Assembly (NCBI GenBank): GCA_012103475.1
Contig: WLWS01000001.1
Coordinates: 1,077,881-1,141,880 of the forward strand
DNA from: Gammaproteobacteria bacterium
GTDB lineage: Bacteria > Pseudomonadota > Gammaproteobacteria > Eutrophobiales > Eutrophobiaceae
Direction: 5' to 3'
Length of the DNA: 64,000 nt
Part shown: piece by piece, positions 30,634 to 41,482 of the stretch
How the letters are laid out: each line of letters begins with the position of its first letter
How positions within the stretch are numbered: the stretch's first letter is position 1
Translations under genes and position numbers: made by a program
The notes under the pieces: model-generated
Seen by the model: the letters and a program-made list of their open reading frames with translations, nothing else
What the model was told of the DNA's origin: nothing
Database searches by the model: none

Positions 30634-31368
30634 TTAACTGGCCTTCCTTGAGTCAATAACAATGACGTTTGCATACAACCAGAAAACAATCAGTACGCCG
30701 AAGTAGATGAGATCACGCAAATCGATAACGCCTTTTTTTATTGAATCAAAATGTGTGAGAAAACTGAATGATGCAACAGCATCGACAATTACCGGCGGAG
30801 CCCAGCCTTGAAAAAAGTCGAGTACCAGAGGGAACCCACTTAAGACGAATAAAAAACAGATGACAACACTGATCACAAAGGCTATCACCTGACTTTTTGT
30901 AATTGCTGATATGCAGGAGCCTATTGCTAGAAAGCCACCGGCCATCAAAAAACTGCCCAGGTAACTGGCAAAAATAACAGTGTTATCCGGATTACCTAGA
31001 TAATTCACAGTTATCCATATAGGGAAAGTCAGAACAATTGCGATTCCGGTAAAACACCAGGCTGCCAGAAATTTACCGCAAACCGCTTCGCCTATGGATA
31101 TTGGTAGAGTCATCAATAATTCTATGGTGCCGCTTTTTCGCTCTTCCGACCAGAGTCGCATGGCAATCGCCGGTATCAGAAACAGATAGAGCCAGGGATG
31201 GAACCTGAAAAAAGGTTCGAGATCTGCCTGCGCACGTTCGTAAAACGCGCCAAGGTAAAATGTAAATATTCCAGTCAGGAACAGAAAGACAACAATGAAA
31301 ACGTAGGCAACGGGTGTAGAAAAGTAACCATAGAGTTCGCGTTTCATTATGGCGATTACATTATTCAT
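30634..31368 (-). CDS. ABC-2 type permease, GldF-like
   Basis: A 244-residue inner-membrane permease with six hydrophobic segments. The family's W-S-E-E-R-K-S-G-T-I-E-L-L motif is present near residue 70 (SEERKSGTIELLMTLP). It forms the channel with the ATPase encoded upstream (4-base ATGA overlap) and works with the GldG-like and DUF4340 proteins downstream. Confidence 0.9.
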   Translation of the reverse strand: MNNVIAIMKRELYGYFSTPVAYVFIVVFLFLTGIFTFYLGAFYERAQADLEPFFRFHPWLYLFLIPAIAMRLWSEERKSGTIELLMTLPISIGEAVCGKFLAAWCFTGIAIVLTFPIWITVNYLGNPDNTVIFASYLGSFLMAGGFLAIGSCISAITKSQVIAFVISVVICFLFVLSGFPLVLDFFQGWAPPVIVDAVASFSFLTHFDSIKKGVIDLRDLIYFGVLIVFWLYANVIVIDSRKAS

Positions 31369-32135
31369 GAATGTGCCACCTCACCCTGTTTCTGGTAATG
31401 CTCTGTCGTGATGATTCGAAAAGCATCGTCAATGTCATTTTTCTCCGACTTGCTTCTTAATTCTGACGGCGTACCGTCAAACAGTAACTGCCCTGACGTA
31501 ATGATGATTGCCCTGGAGCAAATCGCGTCAACCTCCTCAAGGATGTGTGTGGAAATAATGATGGCTTTCTTCTCAGCCATTTCCTTAATCAGGGAGCGGA
31601 CTTCATGTTTCTGATTTGGATCCAGACCATCGGTGGGCTCATCCATTATTAATACATCCGGATCATGAATAATGGTCTGCGCCATGCCGACCCTTCGTTT
31701 AAAGCCCTTGGATAAGGTCTCGATTGTCTGTCCAAGCACAGCTTCAAGATTAATTTTTGCGACTACGGAGCTGATGCGCTCATCCATTTCGCTACCGCTA
31801 AAACCACGAATCTCTGCAATAAAGCGCAAAAAACTGAGTACGGTCATTTCACCATAGGAGGGTGCGCCTTCAGGCAGGTAGCCAATTGAGCTTTTAACTT
31901 TTATTGGGTCGATGGTGACATCGTGACCATTGACGATGACGGTACCTGCCGTGGGTTCGAGGAAACCGGTAATCATTTTCATGGTGGTGGATTTGCCTGC
32001 GCCGTTCGGTCCGAGAAAGCCAAGAACTTCGCCGTGTTTGACGGAAAAGCTGACATCGCGCACAGCGTGAATATTGCCGAATTGTTTATCCAGCGATTTC
32101 ACCTCTACAGCTACACTGTGATTTTCACCTGTCAT
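31365..32135 (-). CDS. ABC transporter ATPase, GldA-like
   Basis: A 256-residue ATPase with Walker A GPNGAGKST (about 42-50), a signature in the form LSKGFKRRVGMAQ, Walker B VLIMDEPTDGLDP, and the switch His in STHILEEVD. The LSKG signature is normal for ABC-2 exporters. First gene of a four-gene operon (ATPase, permease, GldG-like, DUF4340). The substrate is unknown. Confidence 0.92.
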   Translation of the reverse strand: MTGENHSVAVEVKSLDKQFGNIHAVRDVSFSVKHGEVLGFLGPNGAGKSTTMKMITGFLEPTAGTVIVNGHDVTIDPIKVKSSIGYLPEGAPSYGEMTVLSFLRFIAEIRGFSGSEMDERISSVVAKINLEAVLGQTIETLSKGFKRRVGMAQTIIHDPDVLIMDEPTDGLDPNQKHEVRSLIKEMAEKKAIIISTHILEEVDAICSRAIIITSGQLLFDGTPSELRSKSEKNDIDDAFRIITTEHYQKQGEVAHS

Positions 32136-32278
32136 GGTCAGTTGATTATTCTCATATCATTGAATACGCTCTGTTTTTGCTCATATTTTAAGGGCGTTTA
32201 TTTTGCATAAAAATTAAAAACCGTCAATATGCCTCGCCTGAACCGCCGCGCATAGTACCAGTAATGGTGAGCCGCTGC

Positions 32279-33130
32279 TTATTTCAGCCTGAAAACGGAA
32301 GAAACATCTTCTTCGGAGAAACCCTGATCAATCAGCAACTGATAATCATTCATGGTTTGTTCTGTAATTCGCATATCTTTTACACCCATCTCTGTTGCCA
32401 TCTGCTTACAGATGTTCAGATCTTTCAGATGCAGATGAACTCTAAAACCGGGTGGATAATTATTGTTCAGCATAAAATTGCTGCGGTTATCGAGGACCCA
32501 GTTGCTGGCGGCCCCGCCCGACACCACTTCGACGACTTTTTCCATATTGAGTCCTGCCGCTTTACCAAAGGCCAGAGCCTCAGCCACAGTTTCATACAGG
32601 CCCGCACATATTATCTGATTGACCGCCTTACAGGCCTGACCACTTCCCGTTGGACCAATATGCACAATACTTTTGGTAATCGCATCCAGACTGCTTCGGG
32701 CTCGGTCGAGAATTTCAGCATCGCCACCGGCCATCATTGCCAGGGTGCCATTGACAGCGCCTTCGGAACCGCCTGATACCGGGCAATCCAGAAAATGAGC
32801 GCCGCGTTCTTTGAGGATCGCTGCTGCACTCTCAGCTGTAGCACTGCTGACGGTTGAGGTATCCACAACAGTGCTGTTTTCAACAACAGCACTGGCGACC
32901 TTTTCTATCATCTCCAAAACATCTTCATCACGGGAGACGCATATAATAATGAGCTCGCATTCAGCGCTTAGTTGTTCTGGCGACTCACACAGTAAGGCCC
33001 CGGTCTGTTCGGCCAGTGCTTTGGCTTTACTCTGTGTTCGATTCCACACGGCATGCAGTATTCCGGCTTTGTGAAAATTATTTGCCATGCCGGCACCCAT
33101 TGCGCCAAGTCCTATTACGCCAGTTTTCAT
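32279..33130 (-). CDS. NAD(P)-dependent beta-hydroxyacid dehydrogenase
   Basis: A 283-residue member of the 3-hydroxyisobutyrate/tartronate-semialdehyde reductase family. Rossmann motif GLGAMGAGMANN at residues 7-18, substrate loop DCPVSGGSEGA, and the catalytic lysine in GSGQACKAVNQ. The family reduces or oxidises small beta-hydroxyacids; the exact substrate cannot be read from sequence. It follows the M20 peptidase gene by 20 bases on the same strand. Confidence 0.88.
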   Translation of the reverse strand: MKTGVIGLGAMGAGMANNFHKAGILHAVWNRTQSKAKALAEQTGALLCESPEQLSAECELIIICVSRDEDVLEMIEKVASAVVENSTVVDTSTVSSATAESAAAILKERGAHFLDCPVSGGSEGAVNGTLAMMAGGDAEILDRARSSLDAITKSIVHIGPTGSGQACKAVNQIICAGLYETVAEALAFGKAAGLNMEKVVEVVSGGAASNWVLDNRSNFMLNNNYPPGFRVHLHLKDLNICKQMATEMGVKDMRITEQTMNDYQLLIDQGFSEEDVSSVFRLK

Positions 33131-33150
33131 GATTTCTCCTTCTTCAGTTA

Positions 33151-34569
33151 TCAGTCAGCCGTAGCATGTTCATAGTGTCTGGCTATGATCTCGGCCACAC
33201 AGCAGGTTAATTTTTCTGCTGTCGGTATGTGTAGAAATTCGTTTGGTCCGTGTGCATTTGACTGTGGTCCGAGGACACCTGTAATTAAAAACTGTGCCTC
33301 AGGAAATTTTTCCCCGAGCATGCCCATAAACGGAATGCTGCCGCCTTCACCCATGTGGACTGCCGGTGCTCCGAAGAATTTCACAGAGGCATCATCGATT
33401 GCACTCTTCAGCCAGTCTTGCAGAGCGGGTGCATGCCAGCCGCTGGCATCCCAGTCCGGTGTGAAACTTACCTTTGCACCATAGGGTGGATCACTTTCCA
33501 GCAGCTGTTTCAGCTTATCACCGGCGTGCGCTCCATCGCAGGTAGGAGGGATGCGCATTGATATTTTTACGGAAGTGAAAGGTCTGAGTACGTTACCGGC
33601 ATCGTCGATTTGTGGCAGACCGTCTGCTCCGGTAATCGCCAGCGCCGGGCGCCAGGTGCGGTTTAAGATCAATTCAATCAGATCGTTGGTGCTGGCCTGC
33701 GCTGATCCGGTAAAAGGAAATTTTGTGTAGACTTCCTCCTGCAAAACTTCTGCGGCAAGTTCTGCCTGTTCAATTCGCTGGCGTGGGATGCTGACGTTAA
33801 ATTCGTTAGCCGATATGACGCCGCTATTGGCTTCTTCAATTCGATCCAGCAGTTGTCGAAGGATTCTGAATGAGCAGGGTACCACGCCACTGGCATCACC
33901 TGAGTGCACACCTTCGTCAAGTATCTCAATGCTTAGCTCACCGCCAACCAGACCGCGAAGTGAAGTCGTATTCCAGAGCTGCTCGTAATTTCCACAACCC
34001 GAGTCAAGACAGATTACCAGTTCGGGCTTGCCTATACGTTCTGCCAGATGGTCGATATAAAAAGGCAGATCGAAACTGCCGCTTTCTTCGCAGGCTTCTA
34101 TTATCACCACGCAACGTGCATGAGGAATATTTTGTTCCTGCAGAGCCTTGATGGCCAGCAAGGACGCAAAAGTAGCGTAACCATCGTCGGCACCACCACG
34201 ACCGTATAACTTATCGTCCTCAATTACCGGTTTCCAGGGACCGAGGTCTTCGCGCCATCCGCTCATTTCCGGTTGTTTATCAAGATGACCGTAGAGGAGC
34301 AGAGTTTCATCACCGCTTCCGGGTATGTCCATATATAGTAGTGGTGTACGACCGGGCAGACGCACGACCTCCAGCTGCATACCGGGAATGTTCTGTGCCA
34401 GACACCAGCGCTCAAATTGAGCGACGGCCTGATCCATGTAGCCATGTGTCTGCCACTCCGCATCAAACATAGGTGATTTATTCGGAATTTTAATGTAGTC
34501 AATCAGCTCCGGCAGAACTGAGTTCTGCCAGTGTTCATGACAGAAATTTCTAGTAGCATCGATATTCAT
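33151..34569 (-). CDS. M20 family zinc dipeptidase
   Basis: About 472 residues from ATG 34569; a GTG 57 bases further up is possible but less fitting. It shows the M20 metal sites LLYGHLDKQPE and GRGGADDGYA, the catalytic/metal pair EACEESGS, and a C-terminal His in GPQSNAHGPNE. An inserted dimerisation domain lies about 190-330. No signal peptide, so probably a cytosolic dipeptidase. Upstream of the dehydrogenase gene, possibly one transcript. Confidence 0.9.
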   Translation of the reverse strand: MNIDATRNFCHEHWQNSVLPELIDYIKIPNKSPMFDAEWQTHGYMDQAVAQFERWCLAQNIPGMQLEVVRLPGRTPLLYMDIPGSGDETLLLYGHLDKQPEMSGWREDLGPWKPVIEDDKLYGRGGADDGYATFASLLAIKALQEQNIPHARCVVIIEACEESGSFDLPFYIDHLAERIGKPELVICLDSGCGNYEQLWNTTSLRGLVGGELSIEILDEGVHSGDASGVVPCSFRILRQLLDRIEEANSGVISANEFNVSIPRQRIEQAELAAEVLQEEVYTKFPFTGSAQASTNDLIELILNRTWRPALAITGADGLPQIDDAGNVLRPFTSVKISMRIPPTCDGAHAGDKLKQLLESDPPYGAKVSFTPDWDASGWHAPALQDWLKSAIDDASVKFFGAPAVHMGEGGSIPFMGMLGEKFPEAQFLITGVLGPQSNAHGPNEFLHIPTAEKLTCCVAEIIARHYEHATAD

Positions 34570-34712
34570 AAAAACTCTGGATTTCTGGCTATTGCCTTCA
34601 GGTGATCGGGAGAAGGATTTTTTCACAATTCAGCTATTCAGCACAGCAATAGTTTTTTTAAGTTTTTTCCCGAGTAGAATGACCAATTTACAATGCTAGA
34701 AACCGGAAGAGT

Positions 34713-35246
34713 ATGAATATACGAAGCTTCAGAGGTAAAACCCCCGTCATTGCGGAGTCGGCTTATGTCGATGAAGCCGCTGTCGTTATAGGTGATGTCC
34801 GCATTGGTCGTGATTCCAGCGTCTGGCCTATGGCGGTGATAAGAGGTGATGATCAGGCCGTTGTTATTGGTGAGCGTAGCAATATTCAGGACGGCTGCGT
34901 CATTCACGTTGCCAGTGCCAACAAACTGCTGCCGGATGGAATCCCAACCATTGTCGGTGATGACGTTATTGTCGGGCATAAAGTATTACTGCATGCCTGC
35001 ACTATTGGTAATCGCTGCCTGATAGGCATGTCATCAACAATACTGGACGGGGCTGTGATTGAGGATAATACGGTGCTGGGTGCCGGCAGCCTGGTACCTA
35101 TGGGCAAACGACTCGAAAGCGGTTATCTGTATATAGGTTCGCCGGCGAAACGCGTCAGGGAGCTCGGTGAAAATGAAGCCTATTTTCTTGATTACGCGGC
35201 TGCTCATTATGCAGCGCTTAAAGATGAGTACAGGAATCCCTCCTAG
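34713..35246 (+). CDS. Gamma-carbonic-anhydrase-like hexapeptide protein (YrdA/CaiE type)
   Basis: A 177-residue left-handed beta-helix protein made of hexapeptide repeats. The family's zinc-ligand histidines appear in QDGCVIHV and VIVGHKVLLHAC. YrdA-type proteins bind zinc and trimerise, but carbonic anhydrase activity is often not demonstrated. It stands alone, upstream of mnmG, where mnmE would be expected in many relatives. Confidence 0.88.
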   Translation: MNIRSFRGKTPVIAESAYVDEAAVVIGDVRIGRDSSVWPMAVIRGDDQAVVIGERSNIQDGCVIHVASANKLLPDGIPTIVGDDVIVGHKVLLHACTIGNRCLIGMSSTILDGAVIEDNTVLGAGSLVPMGKRLESGYLYIGSPAKRVRELGENEAYFLDYAAAHYAALKDEYRNPS

Positions 35247-35391
35247 ATTTCGCCTTTTCTAAGCTGTTTTCAGGCAAAATCGGCCTCAATCAGCCCCATG
35301 TGGCATTCCTTATACAGAGAAAACGGTATAGTATTGCCCACCTTTTCGGGCCGACAGGCCTGTCTTTTGGCAATTTGAGACGAAATCTGAC

Positions 35392-37287
35392 TTGAGCAAC
35401 AAGGATCTACAATACGATGTCATTATCGTTGGCGGTGGCCACGCTGGTACTGAGGCGGCACTGGCCTCTGCGCGTCTTGGCGCATCGACCCTGCTGTTAA
35501 CCCAGAGTGTTGAAAGCCTTGGGCAGATGTCCTGCAATCCGGCTATAGGTGGAATCGGTAAGGGGCATCTGGTCAGGGAAATTGATGCACTTGGTGGTTT
35601 TATGGCAGAGGCGGCTGATTGCAGTGGTATCCAGTTTCGCACCTTAAACGCGAGCAAAGGCCCGGCAGTCAGAGCAACCCGAGCGCAAATTGACCGGGCT
35701 CTGTATAAAAGTGTTGTCCGGCCCAAACTCGAAGCCGCCGACAAGCTGAAGATCTTTCAGCAAACGGTTGATGATTTAATTGTTGAGGGAGACGTTATTA
35801 AGGGTGTCGTAACTCAAATGGGCCTGAGGTTTTACGCTGCCAGCGTTGTCCTGACTGTTGGCACATTTCTTGGTGGCAAAATTCATATCGGAGATGCCAA
35901 TTACCAGGGTGGCAGGGCAGGCGATCCGCCTTCCAATGCACTGGCGCAGCGTTTGCGGGAATTACCTTTTCGCGTCGACAGGTTGAAAACCGGCACACCG
36001 CCGCGGATTGACGGCAATACTATTGACTACAGCGAATTGCAGGAGCAACCGGGCGATGTACCGACACCGGTGTTTTCCTATCTGGGCAATGCAGAGCAGC
36101 ACCCGCGCCAGATTTCCTGTCACATGACCCATACCAACGAACGCGGTCACGACATAATCAGAGCCGGTCTTGATCGATCGCCGATGTTCAACGGCAACAT
36201 CGAAAGCGTTGGTCCACGCTATTGCCCTTCTATTGAGGACAAGGTCGTGCGCTTTGCAGACAAAAGCTCTCACCAGATTTTCATCGAACCGGAGGGCCTG
36301 ACAACCAGTGAAGTCTACCCGAACGGCATTTCCACCAGTCTGCCTTTCGATATTCAACTTGAACTGGTGCGCTCGATAAAAGGTTTTGAGAACGCGCACA
36401 TTATTCGTCCCGGTTATGCGATTGAATATGATTTTTTTGATCCGCGTGACTTACGACCCTCGCTGGAAACAAAATACATTGAAGGTTTATTTTTCGCGGG
36501 CCAGATAAACGGCACAACCGGCTATGAAGAAGCCGCCGCACAAGGACTTATTGCCGGCCTTAACGCTGCCCGACGCACTCAGGATAAGGAAGCCTGGAAT
36601 CCACGCCGGGATCAGGCTTACATCGGTGTACTGATTGACGATCTGATTACCCGCGGCACCTCTGAGCCTTATCGCATGTTCACTAGTCGGGCCGAGTATC
36701 GATTGCTCTTGCGTGAAGATAATGCTGATTTGCGTCTGACAGAAATTGCCTGTGAACTGGGTCTGGTAGACGAGGCACGCTGGCACTTGTTTAGCCGCAA
36801 GAAAGAAGCAATAGCAAATGAGCAAACTCGCCTGCGCAAGACATGGCTGACTCCTGAGCGTGTTACGAATGAAGAAGCAAGTCAGATTTTTGGTGAGCCG
36901 CTGGCTCGTGAATACAGCCTCGAACAGCTACTAAGACGTCCCGAGATTAGCCACGCTGATTTAATGTCATTAAGTGCTGTTGACGATCCTGACGTTGATA
37001 CAGATGTTGCCTTTCAGGTTGAAGTACAGGCCAAGTACCATGGCTATATTGAACGGCAGCAGGAAGAGATAGCACGGAATGTGCGTGATGAAGATACCCG
37101 CCTGCCAGAAGATATTGATTATCTTCAGGTTCACGGACTATCCAACGAAGTGTCACAAAAACTCGCCGAACAGCGCCCGCACACATTGGGTCAGGCTTCC
37201 CGCATTTCTGGAATTACTCCGGCGGCGATCTCCATATTACGCGTTCATCTGAAGAAACGTTCTGTCCTGCTTCAGCAAAGCGCCTGA
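35392..37287 (+). CDS. mnmG: tRNA U34 carboxymethylaminomethyl modification enzyme MnmG (GidA)
   Basis: A 631-residue FAD enzyme that with MnmE modifies the wobble uridine of several tRNAs. The FAD-binding [10 protein letters not shown] lies at about 14-23, with [19 protein letters not shown], and [16 protein letters not shown] in the second FAD region. The start is TTG 35392; no ATG or GTG occurs in frame just upstream and the N-terminus matches the family. First of mnmG-rsmG-parA-parB. mnmE is not in the window. Confidence 0.96.
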   Translation: MSNKDLQYDVIIVGGGHAGTEAALASARLGASTLLLTQSVESLGQMSCNPAIGGIGKGHLVREIDALGGFMAEAADCSGIQFRTLNASKGPAVRATRAQIDRALYKSVVRPKLEAADKLKIFQQTVDDLIVEGDVIKGVVTQMGLRFYAASVVLTVGTFLGGKIHIGDANYQGGRAGDPPSNALAQRLRELPFRVDRLKTGTPPRIDGNTIDYSELQEQPGDVPTPVFSYLGNAEQHPRQISCHMTHTNERGHDIIRAGLDRSPMFNGNIESVGPRYCPSIEDKVVRFADKSSHQIFIEPEGLTTSEVYPNGISTSLPFDIQLELVRSIKGFENAHIIRPGYAIEYDFFDPRDLRPSLETKYIEGLFFAGQINGTTGYEEAAAQGLIAGLNAARRTQDKEAWNPRRDQAYIGVLIDDLITRGTSEPYRMFTSRAEYRLLLREDNADLRLTEIACELGLVDEARWHLFSRKKEAIANEQTRLRKTWLTPERVTNEEASQIFGEPLAREYSLEQLLRRPEISHADLMSLSAVDDPDVDTDVAFQVEVQAKYHGYIERQQEEIARNVRDEDTRLPEDIDYLQVHGLSNEVSQKLAEQRPHTLGQASRISGITPAAISILRVHLKKRSVLLQQSA

Positions 37288-37307
37288 AAATCTGGCGCGT
37301 TTCGAAA

Positions 37308-37934
37308 GTGGAACTTGCACAGCAGCTGCACTCTGGGCTTGAAGCGCTTGGTGAAGACCCGGCCCAACACCCTTGCACTGACTATCTCGCCTACATAGAT
37401 TTGCTGGCTAAGTGGAATAAGGCTTACAACCTCTCCGGTATTAAAGACAAGGAAAAAATGCTGACACATCATCTGCTCGATTGTCTGTCAGTTCTGCCCT
37501 ATCTGAGTACTGGTAGATCCCTTGACGTGGGTACAGGCGCCGGCCTGCCGGGTTTTATTCTGGCTCTGGCCAGACCCGATATGGAATGGTTGTTGATGGA
37601 CAGCAACAGCAAGAAAACCCGCTTCATACATCAGGCATTGCTGGAGCTGAAACCAGACAATATTGAAATCGCAGAAACACGCTTTGAAGATTTCCCGTCT
37701 GGAGAAGGCTTTAGCAACATAATATCCCGGGCGCTGATGCCGGCCAGAGAATTCTGTGCACAGAGCCTGCCTCACCTGCAGCAGCAAGGCAGGATTCTTC
37801 CGATGAAAAGCAAGTCGCTTGCAGATGAAATAGTGGTTCTTGATAGAGGTCTTTATCAGCTGCAGAGCCATTCTCTGCAAGTACCGGGAGTCGACGCCGA
37901 ACGGCATGTGCTGATCATAGAAAGACGACAATAG
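37308..37934 (+). CDS. rsmG: 16S rRNA m7G527 methyltransferase RsmG (GidB)
   Basis: A 208-residue SAM methyltransferase that methylates G527 of 16S rRNA. Visible: KWNKAYNLSGI, the HHLLDCLSVLPYL segment, the SAM loop DVGTGAGLPGFILA, and SRALMPAREF. GTG start at 37308, 20 bases after mnmG. Loss of this gene gives low-level streptomycin resistance in other bacteria. Confidence 0.96.
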   Translation: MELAQQLHSGLEALGEDPAQHPCTDYLAYIDLLAKWNKAYNLSGIKDKEKMLTHHLLDCLSVLPYLSTGRSLDVGTGAGLPGFILALARPDMEWLLMDSNSKKTRFIHQALLELKPDNIEIAETRFEDFPSGEGFSNIISRALMPAREFCAQSLPHLQQQGRILPMKSKSLADEIVVLDRGLYQLQSHSLQVPGVDAERHVLIIERRQ

Positions 37935-37993
37935 TCCGGGCAACTGTGTAATAATGTGCGGCCGTTTAACATTCTTTTTAGCAGAACATTGAC

Positions 37994-38767
37994 GTGACCA
38001 GAATAATCGCAATAGCAAATCAGAAAGGTGGCGTTGGTAAAACGACCACCAGCGTCAATCTAGCAGCGTCGCTGGCGGCGACAAAAAGACGGGTTTTGCT
38101 GGTTGATCTGGACCCACAGGGTAACGCTACTATGGGCAGTGGTGTGGAAAAATCGGAAGTCGAACGTTCAAGTTATGATGTTTTAATGGGAGATGCCACA
38201 GTTGCCGAAACTGTGGTTAATTCGCTTGAAGGTGATTACAGTCTGCTCCCCAGTAACGCTGATTTGACTGGCGCCGAAGTTGGTTTACTCGATGAGATGG
38301 CACGCGAAATCCGCATGCGTAATGCACTCGAAGAGGTAAAGAGCGAGTACGATTTCATCTTTATTGATTGTCCGCCGTCCCTGAATATGCTGACCGTAAA
38401 TGCCCTGGTCGCGGCTGACGCGGTCATAATACCTATGCAATGTGAGTACTACGCGCTGGAAGGTTTGACTGCCTTGCTGAACACGATTGAAAAGATTCGT
38501 AAATTCCTGAATCCGCATTTACGTGTCGAAGGCCTGCTACGCACTATGTACGACCCGCGCAATAACCTCGCTAACCAGGTGTCAGCGCAGCTGCTTGAGC
38601 ACTTTGGCGACAAGGTTTATCGTACGATTATCCCTCGCAATGTGCGTCTGGCCGAAGCACCAAGCCACGGTATGCCGGTCATTAAATACGATAAAGCCTC
38701 TCGCGGGGCGCTTGCTTATCTGGCTCTTGCAGGAGAAATGCTCAATCGTGAGGGAAAAGCGGCTTGA
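37994..38767 (+). CDS. parA: Chromosome partitioning ATPase ParA (Soj)
   Basis: A 257-residue deviant-Walker ATPase that moves the ParB-bound origin region. Walker A KGGVGKTTTSVNLA (12-25 region), VDLDPQGNAT, and Walker B FIFIDCPPSLN. GTG start at 37994. Length and gene order (rsmG-parA-parB) identify the chromosomal type, not a plasmid one. Confidence 0.97.
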   Translation: MTRIIAIANQKGGVGKTTTSVNLAASLAATKRRVLLVDLDPQGNATMGSGVEKSEVERSSYDVLMGDATVAETVVNSLEGDYSLLPSNADLTGAEVGLLDEMAREIRMRNALEEVKSEYDFIFIDCPPSLNMLTVNALVAADAVIIPMQCEYYALEGLTALLNTIEKIRKFLNPHLRVEGLLRTMYDPRNNLANQVSAQLLEHFGDKVYRTIIPRNVRLAEAPSHGMPVIKYDKASRGALAYLALAGEMLNREGKAA

Positions 38768-38801
38768 AGGACTATCAAATTCAATTCAGAGGCGAAAACT
38801 A

Positions 38802-39671
38802 GTGGCGGCTAAGAAAAGAGGCCTGGGTAAAGGTCTGGACGCTTTGCTTGGTGATAGAACCAGCTCTGAGCTTGGCGCAATTGACGGCAATGAGGAATTA
38901 CGTTTTCTGCCTATCGACCTGATTCAACGCGGACAATACCAGCCCAGAACCGAATTCAACGAGGAAGCCTTACAGGATCTGGCCAGTTCGATAAAGGCTC
39001 AGGGCGTTGTGCAGCCGATATTGGTCAGACCTCTGTCATCTGGCGATAAATATGAAATCATTGCCGGTGAACGTCGCTGGCGCGCATCGCAACTGGCAGG
39101 ATTACACGAAATTCCGGTAGTTTTACGTCAAATTGATGATCAAACCGCCATGTGCATGGCCTTGATCGAGAATATTCAGCGAGAAGATCTTAATCCACTT
39201 GAGCAGGCTCAGGGTCTTTCGCGTTTGCTCGATGAATTCGGTATGACCCACGAGGGTATTGCGGATGCAGTCGGTCGATCCCGCTCTACAGTGAGCAATA
39301 TGTTGCGCTTGCTGGATTTGACTCCCAAGGTGAAGAATATGCTGGGTGAGGGCAGGCTGGAAATGGGTCATGCCAGGGCTATTCTCGCCCTTAATGAAAA
39401 TGAGCAGATGAGCATTGCGACAGAGGTTGTAAAACAGGGTTTATCCGTGCGCGCGACAGAATTACTGGTGCGCCAGGCAGGTTCAAAGAAGAAGAAAAGT
39501 CCCGCAAAAAAAAGCAGGAAGGATCCAGACACCTTACGGCTGGAGTCCGAATTATCCAGTCAGCTCGGTGCATCCGTGAATATCAGGCACAGCTCGAAAG
39601 GCAGTGGAGTACTTGAGATTCACTACAATTCGCTGGATGAGCTGGACGGGATCCTCAAACACATTAAATGA
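38802..39671 (+). CDS. parB: Chromosome partitioning protein ParB (Spo0J)
   Basis: A 289-residue CTP-binding, parS-loading protein. The true start is GTG 38802 with AGAGG upstream; the open frame goes back 279 bases inside parA, but the family begins KKRGLGKGLDALLGD. ParB/Srx domain with GQYQPRTEFNEEAL and the CTP/DNA motif GERRWRASQLAG, HTH with GMTHEGIADAVGRSRSTVSN, and a C-terminal dimerisation segment. No parS palindrome was recognised by eye in the window. Confidence 0.96.
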   Translation: MAAKKRGLGKGLDALLGDRTSSELGAIDGNEELRFLPIDLIQRGQYQPRTEFNEEALQDLASSIKAQGVVQPILVRPLSSGDKYEIIAGERRWRASQLAGLHEIPVVLRQIDDQTAMCMALIENIQREDLNPLEQAQGLSRLLDEFGMTHEGIADAVGRSRSTVSNMLRLLDLTPKVKNMLGEGRLEMGHARAILALNENEQMSIATEVVKQGLSVRATELLVRQAGSKKKKSPAKKSRKDPDTLRLESELSSQLGASVNIRHSSKGSGVLEIHYNSLDELDGILKHIK

Positions 39672-39706
39672 TCGGATATCAGCTGCAAATTTGTGCAGTG
39701 CAACGA

Positions 39707-39735
39707 TTGATTCAGAGGGCATTGCTTACTATACT
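39707..39735 (+). promoter_or_regulatory. Probable sigma70 promoter of the atp operon
   Basis: TTGATT (39707-39712), a 17-base spacer and TATACT (39730-39735). The start site would be about 39742, giving an 80-base leader to atpI. Both hexamers are near consensus, and the site lies in the gap after parB. Confidence 0.7.
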
Positions 39736-39761
39736 AGCTTGCTGAACCACCTAAGGCACGA

Positions 39762-39797
39762 TGGTGCTTCGGGGAACCCGTAGGGATAGAAGCACTA
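39762..39797 (+). other. Inverted repeat in the atp operon leader
   Basis: GTGCTTC (39764-39770) pairs with GAAGCAC (39789-39795), extendable to nine pairs. The same GTGCTT can instead pair with the upstream AGGCAC (about 39754-39759). The two foldings exclude each other. There is no T tract, so it is not a simple terminator. It may affect leader stability or atpI translation. Confidence 0.5.
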
Positions 39798-39821
39798 AAT
39801 TAAGGTCTCGGGCAGCGGCGC

Positions 39822-40220
39822 TTGGAAAAACAAGAACATAACAAAGATAATAAGTTCGCCGCTTATAAAGTTTTGTCTGTGATTGCTGTTATGACGGCGG
39901 CCGTTTCGATTATCTTATTAATCATGAATGGCCCGATAGCGGCGTATTCGGCGGCGCTAGGTGGCCTGGCCTGCTTACTACCCAATTTATTATTTGCCCG
40001 GTTTGCTTTCCGGTACTCAGCATCAGAATCAGTTGGTCTGGTTATGCGCTGGTTTTACATCGGTGAAGCAGTAAAAATAATAGTGACCATCCTGATTTTT
40101 GCCTTAAGCATTATCTGGGTGAAAGAATTGAATTTTGCAGCTATGTTTCTTACGTACATCGTTGCACTGATGTTGAATATACATGGGCTGGCATTGCTGA
40201 TAGGTCGGCAAAACAGTTAA
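39822..40220 (+). CDS. atpI: ATP synthase assembly protein AtpI
   Basis: A 132-residue membrane protein with four hydrophobic segments, first in the atp operon. Family-typical features are a charged N-terminus, then GLACLLPNLLFARFAFRYS and late helices. It assists c-ring assembly and is not part of the finished enzyme. The start is TTG 39822 with no clear ribosome site, consistent with low expression. Confidence 0.9.
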   Translation: MEKQEHNKDNKFAAYKVLSVIAVMTAAVSIILLIMNGPIAAYSAALGGLACLLPNLLFARFAFRYSASESVGLVMRWFYIGEAVKIIVTILIFALSIIWVKELNFAAMFLTYIVALMLNIHGLALLIGRQNS

Positions 40221-40226
40221 TAATAG

Positions 40227-41132
<906 letters not shown>

Positions 41133-41161
41133 TTATTTTAGTGCTTATTTGAATTTTTTAA

Positions 41162-41437
<276 letters not shown>

Positions 41438-41482
41438 GAATCTTTTATTAATAAGCCTTGATTTTGAAAAGAGGGTACCTCA

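Noticed and set aside
35247-35391. Possible replication origin before mnmG
   Set aside because: Only one imperfect DnaA-box-like word (TTATACAGA) and no AT-rich cluster; not enough for an origin.
38523-38801. N-terminal extension of the parB frame into parA
   Set aside because: The family start GTG 38802 has a ribosome site; the extension is parA read in another frame.
37994-39671. Expected parS site near parAB
   Set aside because: No TGTTTCACGTGAAACA-like palindrome was recognised by eye; a computed scan would be needed.
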